A model generated the notes under the pieces. It ran no database searches. It was not told where the DNA came from and was given only the letters and a program-made list of their open reading frames with translations. Below, in pieces: positions 16,471-24,804 of a stretch of 37,360 nucleotides of DNA (positions are counted from its first letter, which is position 1; each line of letters begins with the position of its first letter). The stretch covers positions 1 through 37,360 of the forward strand of contig QHNT01000347.1 of NCBI GenBank assembly GCA_003218515.1, in the 5' to 3' direction. The position numbers were made by a program, and so were the translations under genes. The stretch comes from Verrucomicrobiota bacterium. GTDB lineage: Bacteria > Verrucomicrobiota > Verrucomicrobiia > Limisphaerales > AV2.

Positions 16471-18282
16471 ATGGCTGGACTTTTTTCTTCGGCAACCCTC
16501 GAACAAATCCGCGCCGCCAGCGACATCATCGATGTCATTGGCTCGTATCTCCCGCTCAAACGCGCCGGCGCAAACTTCGTCGCCCTCTGCCCGTTTCACA
16601 AAGAGAAAACGCCGAGCTTCAACGTCAATTCGCATCGACAGATCTTTCATTGCTTCGGCTGTCACAAGGGCGGCGACGTGTTCGCGTTCGTCCAGGAATA
16701 CGAAAACATCACCTTCCCCGAAGCCGTGCGGCGGCTGGCCGAACGGGCGCACTTGCCGTTGGAGTTTGAAAAAGACCCGGGGCAGCAGAAGAACCGCTTT
16801 CTTAAGGAAACGTTGCTCCAAATTCACGAGCAAATCACGCAGCGCTGGCAGGCCGCGCTCGCCAACGAGGCCGCGGGCCAGATCGCGCGCGACTATTTGA
16901 AGATACGCGGTGTCTCCGATGAAGCCGTGAAATTGTTTCGCCTCGGTCACGCGCCGGACACGTGGGACGACACGGTCAACTGGGCCAGGAACAAAAGCTT
17001 CGAGTTGGCCATGGTCGAACAAGCCGGCCTGATCTTGCGGAAAGAAGGCAGTGACCATTACTACGACCGGTTTCGCGGCCGCCTGATTTTTCCAATCGGG
17101 GACGAACAAGGGCGCGTCATCGGGTTCAGCGGACGCGTGCTTGGCGGCGACGAGAAGACGGCAAAGTATGTCAACTCGCCTGAAACCCCCATCTTCACGA
17201 AGGGTCGGGTTTTCTTCGGTCTCGACAAATCAAAACGCGCGCTGCTCGACGCCGGCTATGCCGTCGTGTGTGAAGGTCAACTCGATTTGATCGCCTGCTA
17301 CATGGCCGGTGTCCACAACGTCGTCGCGCCGCAAGGCACCGCCCTGACGGCGGAACACGCGCGCATTCTCAAACGCTACGTGGACGAACTAGTGCTTTGC
17401 TTCGACTCGGACGCGGCTGGTCGCAATGCCGCGATCCGTGCGCTGGACGATTTGCTGGCGTCCGGCCTCGCCATTCGCGTCGCCGCCGTGCCGGCCCCGC
17501 ATGACCCGGACAGTTTCATCAAGGAATCCGGCGGCGCGGCGTTCCAGCAATTGATCGACCGAGCAGAAGGCTTCTTCGATTTTTATCTGAACCACCTGTG
17601 CGCCACGAACGATCTCGGTCAGGACAAAGGCCGCCTCGGCGTCGTGCGCGCGATGCGCGAAGCACTGCACAAAACCGGCAACGCCGTGCTCACGGATACC
17701 TACGCACAGAAGACCGCGCAGCGACTCGGCGTCGCCGTCGAAGCAGTCCGCGCGGAATTCAAAAAAATCCGCTCGCCCCAAAAAGTTGAAGCGACCGCTG
17801 ATGCGCCCTTAGGCGCCCCGGAACCGCAGGCCCGCCCTTCAACACAGGAATTCTGGCTGCTGAAATTGCTGCTGCTCGACGACGAATTGCCGGACTGGGC
17901 CGTCGCGCGTCTTGATTTGAACTGGGTGCAGCACGCGGTCGTGCGCCGGATCATTTCCGCGCGGCTGGCGGCTCAGCCGAATGGCCGCTGGCCCTCGGCC
18001 ACCACGCTCCTGACGGAGCTGGACGACGCGACGGCGCGCAGTCTCGTTACCGAGGCCCTGTCCGAACAACGCGAGATTCCGAACCGCAGTCAGCAACTCG
18101 CGGACATCACGAAGCGCCTGCGGGACCAGTCCGTTGACCGTCAACTCGCCCAGCTCGTTCAACGCATGAACCAGCCGGACGCGCCGGACTCCGATCGGGT
18201 TGAACTGTTGAAACAGCAGCAGGCCCTGCGGCAACTCAAACAAAAACCGTTGGTCGTGCGCCAGCCAAACCCGGCGTCGTGA
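16471..18282 (+). CDS. dnaG: DNA primase
   Basis: DnaG makes the RNA primers for chromosome replication. The 603-residue length fits. The N-terminal CHC2 zinc-binding domain has Cys40, His43, Cys61 and Cys64 (CPFHKEKTPSF and FHCFGCHKGGD). The catalytic core includes the RNAP-basic motif region with FRGRLIFPI and a Toprim domain with VVCEGQLDLIA and CFDSDAAGRNAA, whose Glu and DxD acids bind metal. The C-terminal third is the helicase-interacting region and is variable. One small oddity is QLDLIA where most primases have YMDVIA. The gene follows cvpA directly and is followed by a hairpin terminator. Confidence 0.95.
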   Translation: MAGLFSSATLEQIRAASDIIDVIGSYLPLKRAGANFVALCPFHKEKTPSFNVNSHRQIFHCFGCHKGGDVFAFVQEYENITFPEAVRRLAERAHLPLEFEKDPGQQKNRFLKETLLQIHEQITQRWQAALANEAAGQIARDYLKIRGVSDEAVKLFRLGHAPDTWDDTVNWARNKSFELAMVEQAGLILRKEGSDHYYDRFRGRLIFPIGDEQGRVIGFSGRVLGGDEKTAKYVNSPETPIFTKGRVFFGLDKSKRALLDAGYAVVCEGQLDLIACYMAGVHNVVAPQGTALTAEHARILKRYVDELVLCFDSDAAGRNAAIRALDDLLASGLAIRVAAVPAPHDPDSFIKESGGAAFQQLIDRAEGFFDFYLNHLCATNDLGQDKGRLGVVRAMREALHKTGNAVLTDTYAQKTAQRLGVAVEAVRAEFKKIRSPQKVEATADAPLGAPEPQARPSTQEFWLLKLLLLDDELPDWAVARLDLNWVQHAVVRRIISARLAAQPNGRWPSATTLLTELDDATARSLVTEALSEQREIPNRSQQLADITKRLRDQSVDRQLAQLVQRMNQPDAPDSDRVELLKQQQALRQLKQKPLVVRQPNPAS

Positions 18283-18327
18283 CCGCGGGCGTCCTGCGCA
18301 GCATCCGGGAGTGGTTTCCATAGTTCG

Positions 18328-18361
18328 ACAAAACTCTGCTTCACCTGAAGCAAAGTTTTGT
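18328..18361 (+). terminator. 15-bp hairpin after dnaG
   Basis: ACAAAACTCTGCTTC (18328-18342) pairs with GAAGCAAAGTTTTGT (18347-18361) at 14 of 15 positions around an ACCT loop. No U-run follows on the + strand, so its role as a terminator is likely but not certain. It separates dnaG from the NfeD/FloA operon. Confidence 0.55.
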
Positions 18362-18439
18362 AACAGCAAATCATTCCGCTCCATGCACCGCAGGGGCAAA
18401 TGCGCTTGCAGCAACCCGTCGTTACTTTAATATTCGCGC

Positions 18440-18895
18440 ATGGCGACCGTGGTTACCCTGATCCTGGTTGGGGCCGCTCTGCTACTGCTGGAGACAGTGC
18501 TGCCGGGAATGATAGCCGGGATCGCGGGCTTCGGTTGCCTGGTCGCGGGCGTGGTGGCGGCCTACTTGAATTTCGATGCGCGCACAGCAAACCTTGTTTT
18601 CCTGGCGGTCGTCGTCAGCCTGACTGCCGGCGCTTTGTGCTGGTTCAAATTTTTCCCGCAAAGCCGGCTCGCCAAACTGTTTATTTCACAACGAACGGTC
18701 GGAGACATCGGCACGGAAAAACCGGAGCTGCTCCACCAGACCGGCACCGCGTTCACGCCGTTGCGTCCGTCGGGCACGGCGGTGATCAACGGGAAGCGCA
18801 TCGACGTCGTGACGGAAGGTCCGTTCGTCGAGCGCGGCTCGCCCATCAAGGTCGTCGAGGTGGAAGGCGCCCGAGTCGTGGTGCGCGCGGTTTAG
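18440..18895 (+). CDS. NfeD-like membrane protein
   Basis: A 151-residue short NfeD protein. The first 75 residues form three hydrophobic segments (VVTLILVGAALLLLETVLPG; MIAGIAGFGCLVAGVVAAYL; LVFLAVVVSLTAGALCWF). Residues 90-151 fit the OB-fold domain, with TGTAFTPLRPSGTAVING and SPIKVVEVEGARVVVR. NfeD proteins associate with flotillin/SPFH proteins in functional membrane microdomains. The floA gene follows 24 bp downstream, the classical pairing. No Shine-Dalgarno sequence is visible at the ATG. Confidence 0.88.
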   Translation: MATVVTLILVGAALLLLETVLPGMIAGIAGFGCLVAGVVAAYLNFDARTANLVFLAVVVSLTAGALCWFKFFPQSRLAKLFISQRTVGDIGTEKPELLHQTGTAFTPLRPSGTAVINGKRIDVVTEGPFVERGSPIKVVEVEGARVVVRAV

Positions 18896-18919
18896 CCCAA
18901 AGACAAGCTACCAACACTT

Positions 18920-20002
18920 ATGCAAAACAACCTGGCCCTGTTCGCAGAAATTCCGCAGACCTTGCAGGTCATCGCCTGGGGCGTTCTGGGTGTGCTGTTG
19001 CTGATCGTCTTCGTAGTCTTGATCAATTTCTTCAGCATCTGGATTCGCGCCCTGTTCTCCGGCGCGCGTGTGACCTACACCGAACTGATCGCGCTACGCT
19101 TGCGAAATGTCCCGGTCGGTGTGGTGGTTGACACGCGGATTACTGCTGTCAAATCGGGATTGGAAGTGACCATTGACGACCTTTCCACGCATTATCTGGC
19201 CGGGGGCAACATTGAAATGGTCGTGCTGTCGCTCATTGCGGCAAAAAAGGCCGGCATCCGTCTCGAATTCGACCGCGCTTGCGCCATTGATCTGGCAACC
19301 AAAGGCACCGGCAAAACCGTCCTCGAAGCCGTGAAAACCTCCGTTAATCCGAAGGTCATCGACTGTCCGAATCCCGCCTCCGGCAAAGTCACCATTGACG
19401 GGGTGGCCAAGGACGGCATCGTCGTCAAGGCCAAGGCGCGTGTGACCGTGCGCACGCATTTGGAGCGTTTCGTTGGCGGCGCGACGGAAGAAACCATCAT
19501 CGCCCGCGTCGGCGAAGGCATTGTGGCCACTATCGGCTCTGCCGGCAGTTACAAGGACGTGCTGGAACATCCCGACAGCATCTCGAAGACCGTGCTGGGC
19601 AAGGCGCTCGACAGCAACACGGCCTTTGAAATCCTGTCCATCGACATCGCCGACGTGAACGTGGGCGAGAACGTGGGCGCGAGGTTGCAAGCCGAACAGG
19701 CCGAAGCGAACAAACTCATCGCGCAGGCGCAGGCCGAAGTGCGCCGCGCGGCCGCCGTGGCTGTCGAGCAGGAAATGTTGGCCCGTGTTCAGGAGATGCG
19801 CGCGCGCGTCGTCGAAGCTGAAGCGCAAATCCCGCTCGCCATGGCTGAGGCCTTCCGCAGCGGCAACCTCGGCGTGATGGATTTTTTCCGGATGAAAAAC
19901 ATTCAGGCGGACACGGGCATGCGCGAAAGCATCGCCGGCGCCGGGGGACCAGGCGGCGCCGGCGGCGCGGCCGGTTCGCAAACCAAAACTCCTGGCAATT
20001 GA
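18920..20002 (+). CDS. floA: Flotillin-like protein FloA
   Basis: A 360-residue FloA/YqfA homologue. It has an N-terminal hydrophobic hairpin at about residues 16-50 ([20 protein letters not shown]), an SPFH-like domain ([59 protein letters not shown]) and a coiled-coil flotillin region rich in EA repeats ([19 protein letters not shown]) up to about 300, then a Gly-rich tail. FloA oligomerises on the inner face of the membrane and organises microdomains. It lies between the NfeD gene and a third membrane-protein gene in one operon. Length and domain order match the family. Confidence 0.92.
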   Translation: MQNNLALFAEIPQTLQVIAWGVLGVLLLIVFVVLINFFSIWIRALFSGARVTYTELIALRLRNVPVGVVVDTRITAVKSGLEVTIDDLSTHYLAGGNIEMVVLSLIAAKKAGIRLEFDRACAIDLATKGTGKTVLEAVKTSVNPKVIDCPNPASGKVTIDGVAKDGIVVKAKARVTVRTHLERFVGGATEETIIARVGEGIVATIGSAGSYKDVLEHPDSISKTVLGKALDSNTAFEILSIDIADVNVGENVGARLQAEQAEANKLIAQAQAEVRRAAAVAVEQEMLARVQEMRARVVEAEAQIPLAMAEAFRSGNLGVMDFFRMKNIQADTGMRESIAGAGGPGGAGGAAGSQTKTPGN

Positions 20003-20037
20003 CCCGAAACAGATCTTCAATGAACCGTTGAGACTTC

Positions 20038-20757
20038 ATGGATTTGGCGCTCTCCATTCTGACGGTGCCCGCGGCCCCGCCGGGCAAGCCACTACCCGGC
20101 GGCCTGGACACCTTTTGGATACTACTGCTGATTGTCCTGGGTTCAGCCATCAACGAGTGGCTGAAGAAAAAAAAGCAGACGAGCAAGAAGGATTCGTGGC
20201 CGACGGAATCGGACTCGCAGCAGCCACGCGACCCGGCAACGCCGCAGATGCCGCGCCCTGCGTCGCCCCGGCCGAAGGCGACGAGCGATTGGGAGGAACA
20301 ACTATGGCGATTGCTCGACGGCGAAATGCCGGTGGCCAAGCCGCCGCCGGTTGCGCCGCCGCCCATTCGGCCGGTCATCGTTCAGGAACCAAAACCTTCT
20401 CCGCCCCAAAGGCGTGTCGTTGCAGCCGCACCCGTCGCGAGGACGGCTCCTTTGGCGTTGTCCGGACCTGGGACAGCGGAAGCGGCGAAGACGGTTGAAG
20501 TTCATCTTCAGGCGCTCAAGGAATCCGCGGCTGCTTATCAGCGCGCCAGTCACCTGCACGAGGGAGTAGCGGAACATTTGAAGCGGGTTGAGGAGATGAC
20601 CGAGCATCATCCGGGTAAAGTTCCAACGGCACACCGTCCCGGTTTTTCTGCTGAGGCCGCCCAAACAATCGCGCTGGTCCGCAATCCGCGTACGGCGCGC
20701 AAAGCAATAATTGCGTCGCTGATTTTCGGCCCGCCCAAGGCGCTGGAAGGCGAATAA
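20038..20757 (+). CDS. Hypothetical single-pass membrane protein downstream of floA
   Basis: A 239-residue protein with one transmembrane segment near the N terminus (TFWILLLIVLGSAINEWL, about 25-42), followed by Lys-rich KKKK, a Pro-rich linker (residues 60-140) and a short helical C-terminal part ending TARKAIIASLIFGPPKALE. I recognise no domain. The end with NPRTARKAIIASLIFGPPKAL is compact and looks like a conserved motif rather than filler. The position 35 bp after floA, in the same direction, suggests a role with NfeD and FloA at the membrane. It is followed by tRNA-Leu. Confidence 0.7.
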   Translation: MDLALSILTVPAAPPGKPLPGGLDTFWILLLIVLGSAINEWLKKKKQTSKKDSWPTESDSQQPRDPATPQMPRPASPRPKATSDWEEQLWRLLDGEMPVAKPPPVAPPPIRPVIVQEPKPSPPQRRVVAAAPVARTAPLALSGPGTAEAAKTVEVHLQALKESAAAYQRASHLHEGVAEHLKRVEEMTEHHPGKVPTAHRPGFSAEAAQTIALVRNPRTARKAIIASLIFGPPKALEGE

Positions 20758-20803
20758 TCTGGTTTACTTCGAGGGGGCTGTTTTTATATTCGCTGCTTGG
20801 TGT

Positions 20804-20890
20804 GCCGACGTGGCGGAATTGGCAGACGCGCCAGACTCAAAATCTGGTGGCCGCGAGGCCGTGTGGGTTCGACCCCCTCCGTCGGCACCA
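20804..20890 (+). tRNA. tRNA-Leu (anticodon CAA)
   Basis: A class II tRNA with acceptor stem GCCGACG/CGTCGGC, anticodon stem CCAGA/TCTGG around loop CTCAAAA (anticodon CAA), a long variable arm (TGGCCGCGAGGCCGT) and T arm GGGTTCGACCCCC. The 3' CCA is encoded at 20888-20890. Prophage sequence begins less than 100-250 bp downstream, but I found no second copy of its 3' end at the right edge of the prophage, so it is not shown to be the integration site. Confidence 0.95.
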
Positions 20891-20966
20891 TGTGAGAATG
20901 TGTGCAAGCGAGACTTCCAAAGCCAAAAGACTGCAACTCATTGAAAGGCAGGGATTAGAACTTTCG

Positions 20967-20978
20967 CTTGTTCAACTT
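20967..20978. repeat. Left copy of a 12-bp direct repeat bracketing the prophage
   Basis: CTTGTTCAACTT occurs here and again at 34342-34353, with partial similarity on both sides (GAACTTTCG and GAACTCTCAA before it; CTCGACC and ATCAGCC after it). The two copies are in the same orientation and lie just outside the recognisable prophage genes, so they may be diverged attachment sites. Chance is not excluded. Confidence 0.35.
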
Positions 20979-21127
20979 CTCGACCAAGCCCGGCGGAGGT
21001 GTCAAGTGTCAACCTGTTTTGGCTGCCAAACCAGCCTTTGAAAGCGCCCCGCAGGGAGGATGCAAATAGGATTCAACGCTCCTGCCGACACGAAAAACAG
21101 CCACAAAACGTCACCTTTTTTTGTCCC

Positions 21128-22752
21128 TCAAGTTGTAAGGGCTTTCACCGCGCGCGAGGTGTCCGTGTCCTGCTTCAGATTCGTATTCACGCGGATCACC
21201 GCAGCTTGAGATGCGTCGTTGGTGATCTCTGCGCGCAACCCGGGATCCAGAGTAATGTTGATTTCCACAGGACCAGGACGCGCGGCAGCACGCAGGTCCG
21301 CGGCATTGGTCAAGGCGAGCTGATTACGCCCGGCATTACCGACGGCGGCTTGGATGCCGCCGATTTCCATCATGCGCGGCCTGGAGAGTACCGTGAGCCA
21401 TTCCGAGCCGGCCTCACCAGCGAGTACGTTGAATTTTGGAAAAAAAGTGGGGCTGCTTACCATCCCGACGCCGGCGATCCCGCCGCTGGCCACGGCAAAA
21501 ACACCGCCGCTCGCGGCCGGGAAAACGCCGCCTTCCGCGGCGCCTCCGAAAACGGAGCGCAACCCGCGCAGGAGGACTACTTGCATAATCGTTTCGGCAA
21601 TACTCTTGAGCAGGTCGGCGAAAGATGCCTTCAAACCTTGTGCGCCGGCGATGAGCCCGACGAAAGCATCAAATCGATCTCCTCCTGGCCACCGATCTTC
21701 TCCGCCAACGACAGTTGCTGAATCTGCTTCATGCGCTCCTGGAAAGTCCGCAGATTTGCAAAAGATTCGCGCTCGTCGCCTGAAAGGGTGGCTTCAAGAA
21801 GGTCATCCTGGAACGATTTGATTTGCTGCGCCTCAGCCTGCTCTTGCTGAATGCGCCGACTGCGCGATTCCACTTCGCGCATGTCCTCTTTTTGAAGGTT
21901 ATCGATTTTTTCCTGATGAATGCGATCAATGACAGCGGCGTAGGCTTCATCGATCTGCTTCAAAGCAAGCTCGGTATCGACTCCCTCTTTTTTATAGTTG
22001 AGGACGGCCTGCCGCGCCTCATTCCACGCTTTAGTGGCGGAAAATGTTTGCCCTTCTACGCCGGTCAGTGTGCCTCCGACATAACTTTCAGCGACACCTG
22101 CGGCCCGCTGCCATTGGCCCATCGCGGCCGTGTCCTTCCCGGACTGATATTGCAGCCCGATAATCTCCTGGATGGCCTGGCGCTTCGGGCCGGGCTGGCC
22201 ACGGTCAAGGATCATTCCAAGCAGGTTCCTGCGTTCATCGCTAACAACGCCAGCCGCCGATAATCGGGCCAGAACATCGACTGCCGCAATGTTCGTCGAG
22301 ATGCTCTGCACAAACGCGTCGAATTCAGTCCGCACTTCTTCCAGCTTCGCCTTGTGCGCTTTCCACGCTTCTGTACCAGACTGAATTATCGGGACTAGGA
22401 GAGCCATAGCACCCGTGACGCCGGCAACGGAAAAACCGAGCAATTTGGATGTGGCGCCAATCGCCTTTAATGCTGCCTCCGCGGCGAATCCTTTGGCAGC
22501 CACTTCCGGGAAGCTCACAAGAGCCAGGAGCTTCAAATCCGCGCTCAAGGTCCGCGCGGCTGATTTCATCTGGCCGGCGCTGACGGTGAACGCGGCGGAG
22601 CTGGCCGCCGTAGCCGCGGTCATCGTCTCCGTCGCCGCGGTGGTTTCTTTGGCGGCGGCGCTGACGGCTTTCAAATCCGCCACGGCGGTCTTCGCGCCGG
22701 TGCCTTGTTCGAGCAGCTCGATGACGTACTGGGTTTTTAGATCGGTAGCCAT
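21128..22752 (-). pseudogene. Phage tail tape measure protein, frameshifted
   Basis: Two leftward frames together describe one protein of about 540 residues. The first (from the ATG at 22752, 373 residues) begins MATDLKTQYVIELLEQGTG and has an alanine-rich helical region, a hydrophobic segment (LLGFSVAGVTGAMALLVPI) and a coiled coil. It runs out of frame after EEIDLML. The second frame continues naturally with DAFVGLIAGAQGLKASFADL and LKSIAETIMQ, then a Gly/Ala-rich hydrophobic part and GEAGSEWLTVL near the end, typical of the C terminus of tape measure proteins. The break lies in GATTTGATGC near 21655-21670; one extra T would join the frames. Tape measure proteins set tail length. The protein is short for the family. 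Confidence 0.7.
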
Positions 22753-22755
22753 AGG

Positions 22756-23157
22756 TCAGAGGGGGAATGCGGCTTCTTCAGCCAATCGTTTCTGCGCGAT
22801 CTCTTCGAATTTGCGGAACAGCCGGTCGCCAGCCAGCAGCCGCATGGCTTCGCGCGTCAGGGTCTCCAGGCAGGAAAGGGAAAGTCTCTCCAAAAACTCC
22901 GCAGTGGCAACTTGCGGCGGCAGGCAATGCAACAGAATGACCGTCGGCTCTCTCGTCTTCAGATAATCCGCTACGATTCTCAGGTGCTCGGCCTGCGGCG
23001 GCGCCGTCAACCGGATCATCGTCGGCCAACCGGGCTTTGGCTCGCCGCGAAAATACTCCAGCGGCAGATCAATGAACGCGCCATCGCCCGCGCCTGGCTT
23101 GCGGCCCAATTCAGCGACAGCTTTTGCAACACTCGGTTCGATGCGCACGGATTCCAT
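22756..23157 (-). CDS. Hypothetical protein, probable phage tail region
   Basis: A 133-residue protein that I cannot assign. It ends three bases before the tape measure start and is read in the same direction. In tailed phages this place usually holds a tail assembly chaperone, which is the likeliest role by position only. The sequence is mostly helical (REAMRLLAGDRLFRKFEEIA) with a strand containing TVILLHCLPPQV. No membrane segment or signal peptide is present. The start ATGGAATCCGTG at 23157 is preceded by about 100 bp without a gene. Confidence 0.55.
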   Translation of the reverse strand: MESVRIEPSVAKAVAELGRKPGAGDGAFIDLPLEYFRGEPKPGWPTMIRLTAPPQAEHLRIVADYLKTREPTVILLHCLPPQVATAEFLERLSLSCLETLTREAMRLLAGDRLFRKFEEIAQKRLAEEAAFPL

Positions 23158-23258
23158 AGCTCAAAAAATGGCCGTGCGGATAGGAGACACTTCACGCGCG
23201 CGCTGCCTTCCCCTTGGCGCGAAGAAAAGCAAAACAGGCCAGCACAGTCAAACGGTTT

Positions 23259-23789
23259 TTACGTGGAAACAGATCGCCCGCTTAATGAAGAATCTCGATC
23301 TTGAACCGGTACACTGTATTGGTGTCCATCGGAGCATCGGTGATTATGCCGGACTCGGTTGAATTGGGACGTATCAGATAATCCCACCCATTGGGCGCCA
23401 TTCGATCCACAAGTAACGGTGAAAAGGTCAGCGTTGAGACAGGTCACCAACGGTGCGTAGGCGAGGTGCTTTTTGCAGTCGAGCATGATCTCGATTCCGT
23501 AAACTGCCGGGGCAAACTTCAGTCGGATTTTCTCAAGATAATCAGCCGTGCCCAGATCGGTTTCGATAACCCCTTTGGAGTTGAATACGCAAGTCGGCCG
23601 CACTTGCTTGGCCAATTCACCGAGGAATCGTTCATTTAACACGGCGTTTCTCGCAGCCGTCGTGATCCTGGCGTCGCACCAGATGTAAACAGTCACAGCC
23701 CCCGCAATGAAGGCGCCTAGCATGCCTCCGTTGCGCCAGGCAAACCCAAACGACTTTGTAGCCCAAGCTGGAACTTTGTCGTCGCTCAT
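23259..23789 (-). CDS. Hypothetical phage membrane protein with a probable frameshift
   Basis: From the ATG at 23789 the frame gives 176 residues. It has one transmembrane segment near residue 25 (GMLGAFIAGAVTVYIWCD) and then a soluble beta-rich domain with VRPTCVFNSKGVIETDLGT and GIEIMLDCKKHLAYAPLVTC. The last 50 residues in this frame (SQFNRVRHNHRCSDGHQY and on) look unnatural. Near 23415 another frame continues convincingly with LVDRMAPNGWDYLIRPNSTE, then SGIITDAPMDTNTVYRFKIE, to a stop at 23282. A single-base indel is therefore likely. The gene starts 11 bp after the repressor gene ends and is probably co-transcribed with it. A lysogeny-expressed membrane function such as superinfection exclusion is possible but only a guess. 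Confidence 0.55.
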   Translation of the reverse strand: MSDDKVPAWATKSFGFAWRNGGMLGAFIAGAVTVYIWCDARITTAARNAVLNERFLGELAKQVRPTCVFNSKGVIETDLGTADYLEKIRLKFAPAVYGIEIMLDCKKHLAYAPLVTCLNADLFTVTCGSNGAQWVGLSDTSQFNRVRHNHRCSDGHQYSVPVQDRDSSLSGRSVST

Positions 23790-23799
23790 TTTCCTTCTT

Positions 23800-24555
23800 T
23801 CAGTCGGGCGGTTTCTCTTTGTGTTCCCAAGTGCGCGTCCGATACACAAGCTCCGAGTTGATGCGTCTGGCAAATTCCAAATAGATCGCTTTGAGGCCGC
23901 CCGTCTGCATCGAGATTTGTTGCTCAAAGTGTTTGAAGGCTGCTGCCAATTCGTCAGTGGATAACATCTGCAAGGCTGGGAAATCTGAACGTTGGGACTT
24001 GAATTTATCGACTTCTTCGGTTGACATGAAGCCAATGCCAGATAGCAGCCATCCGTCCGATACCCCGAGCGCGGCAGCAAGCTTTTTGATTAGGTTCTCG
24101 TCGGGCTTCGCCTGCTCTCCGCGTTCGATCTCTCGAATGAACTGGGGATCGCAACCGCATCTTTTTGCCAGGCTCTCGACGCTCATGCGTTTCGATTGTC
24201 TTTTCCAGCGCAGTCGTTGACCAAGCCCCCGCTTGTCCTCGGCGGTTAATTGGCTCTCAGATTCCTCTTTTTCTTGTGGGAAAAAACCCCAAGGCGCAGA
24301 CCGTTTTTCGTTATACTCCTCCAGATATTTGTCCAAATCCGTCGCTGGCCTGAGACCTGCCGCTATCTCTGCCTGGAGCAACCTAAAAAGCGCCCTCTCG
24401 CTAAAACGCGCATCTCCGCGCAACGCTTTATAGAGCATGGATTCACTGAGCCGAAGCCGCCTGGCAATCTGGCTCCAGGTAAGCTGCTTTTTGATTCGGA
24501 GCTTTTGCAGTCGCTCCGAAGCACTGTAATTAACTGTCACATTTGCTTCTTGCAT
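23800..24555 (-). CDS. Phage repressor with two helix-turn-helix domains
   Basis: A 251-residue protein with two separate helix-turn-helix regions. The first, residues 13-60, reads RLQKLRIKKQLTWSQIARRL then RLSESMLYKAL. The second, about 108-165, is a classical XRE/HTH_3 domain with LAKRCGCDPQFIREIERGEQ and ALGVSDGWLLSGIGFMS. The remaining C-terminal 80 residues are helical and charged and lack the Ser-Lys peptidase of LexA/CI-type repressors. It is divergent from a small Cro-like gene with only 28 bp between the starts, the standard arrangement of a lysis-lysogeny switch. It most likely represses the rightward early operon and maintains the prophage. Two DNA-binding domains in one repressor are uncommon. 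Confidence 0.75.
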   Translation of the reverse strand: MQEANVTVNYSASERLQKLRIKKQLTWSQIARRLRLSESMLYKALRGDARFSERALFRLLQAEIAAGLRPATDLDKYLEEYNEKRSAPWGFFPQEKEESESQLTAEDKRGLGQRLRWKRQSKRMSVESLAKRCGCDPQFIREIERGEQAKPDENLIKKLAAALGVSDGWLLSGIGFMSTEEVDKFKSQRSDFPALQMLSTDELAAAFKHFEQQISMQTGGLKAIYLEFARRINSELVYRTRTWEHKEKPPD

Positions 24556-24583
24556 GAATTACAGTCTTTGATAGCTTATATGT
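24523..24583. promoter_or_regulatory. Candidate operator region of the repressor/Cro switch
   Basis: ACTGTAATT (24523-24531) and AATTACAGT (24557-24565) are exact 9-bp inverted repeats. The second lies in the 28-bp gap between the divergent repressor and Cro-like starts and the first lies within the first codons of the repressor gene. They are 25 bp apart, centre to centre about 34 bp, so they could be two operator half-sites or two separate operators in opposite orientation. The gap itself is AT-rich (TTTGATAGCTTATATG) and could hold a promoter. Confidence 0.45.
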
Positions 24584-24784
24584 ATGTTGTCTCGGCAACG
24601 ACAATTGAGATTAGCCCGGAAACAGGCGAAAGCCACCCTCAAAAGGCGGGGTTGGAGCTATCGGCGAGTTGCCCCTGTGCTTGGAGTCAGCTTCACGCAT
24701 CTGGCCAAAGTCCTTACGGGCAAACGCTCATCCAATCGGCTTCTCGCGGAAATCAAGAAATTGCCTCGCGCCGCTGAAACTTGA
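24584..24784 (+). CDS. Cro-like helix-turn-helix protein
   Basis: A very basic 66-residue protein. The helix-turn-helix is in SYRRVAPVLGVSFTHLAKVL followed by TGKRSSNRLLAEIKKLP, the pattern of small Cro/Ner-type regulators. It is the first gene of the rightward block and divergent from the repressor, so it probably switches transcription to the lytic direction. Its stop overlaps the TTG at 24781 that could start the RadC gene, which suggests translational coupling. Confidence 0.7.
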   Translation: MLSRQRQLRLARKQAKATLKRRGWSYRRVAPVLGVSFTHLAKVLTGKRSSNRLLAEIKKLPRAAET

Positions 24785-24804
24785 CCGCATCAACTCCCGC
24801 GCGC

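Noticed and set aside
20804-20890. tRNA-Leu as the prophage integration site
   Set aside because: No duplicate of its 3' end is present at the right edge of the prophage, and the element carries its own DDE transposase.
20802-21041. 79-codon frame beginning in tRNA-Leu
   Set aside because: The first third is the tRNA itself and the rest has no recognisable domain.
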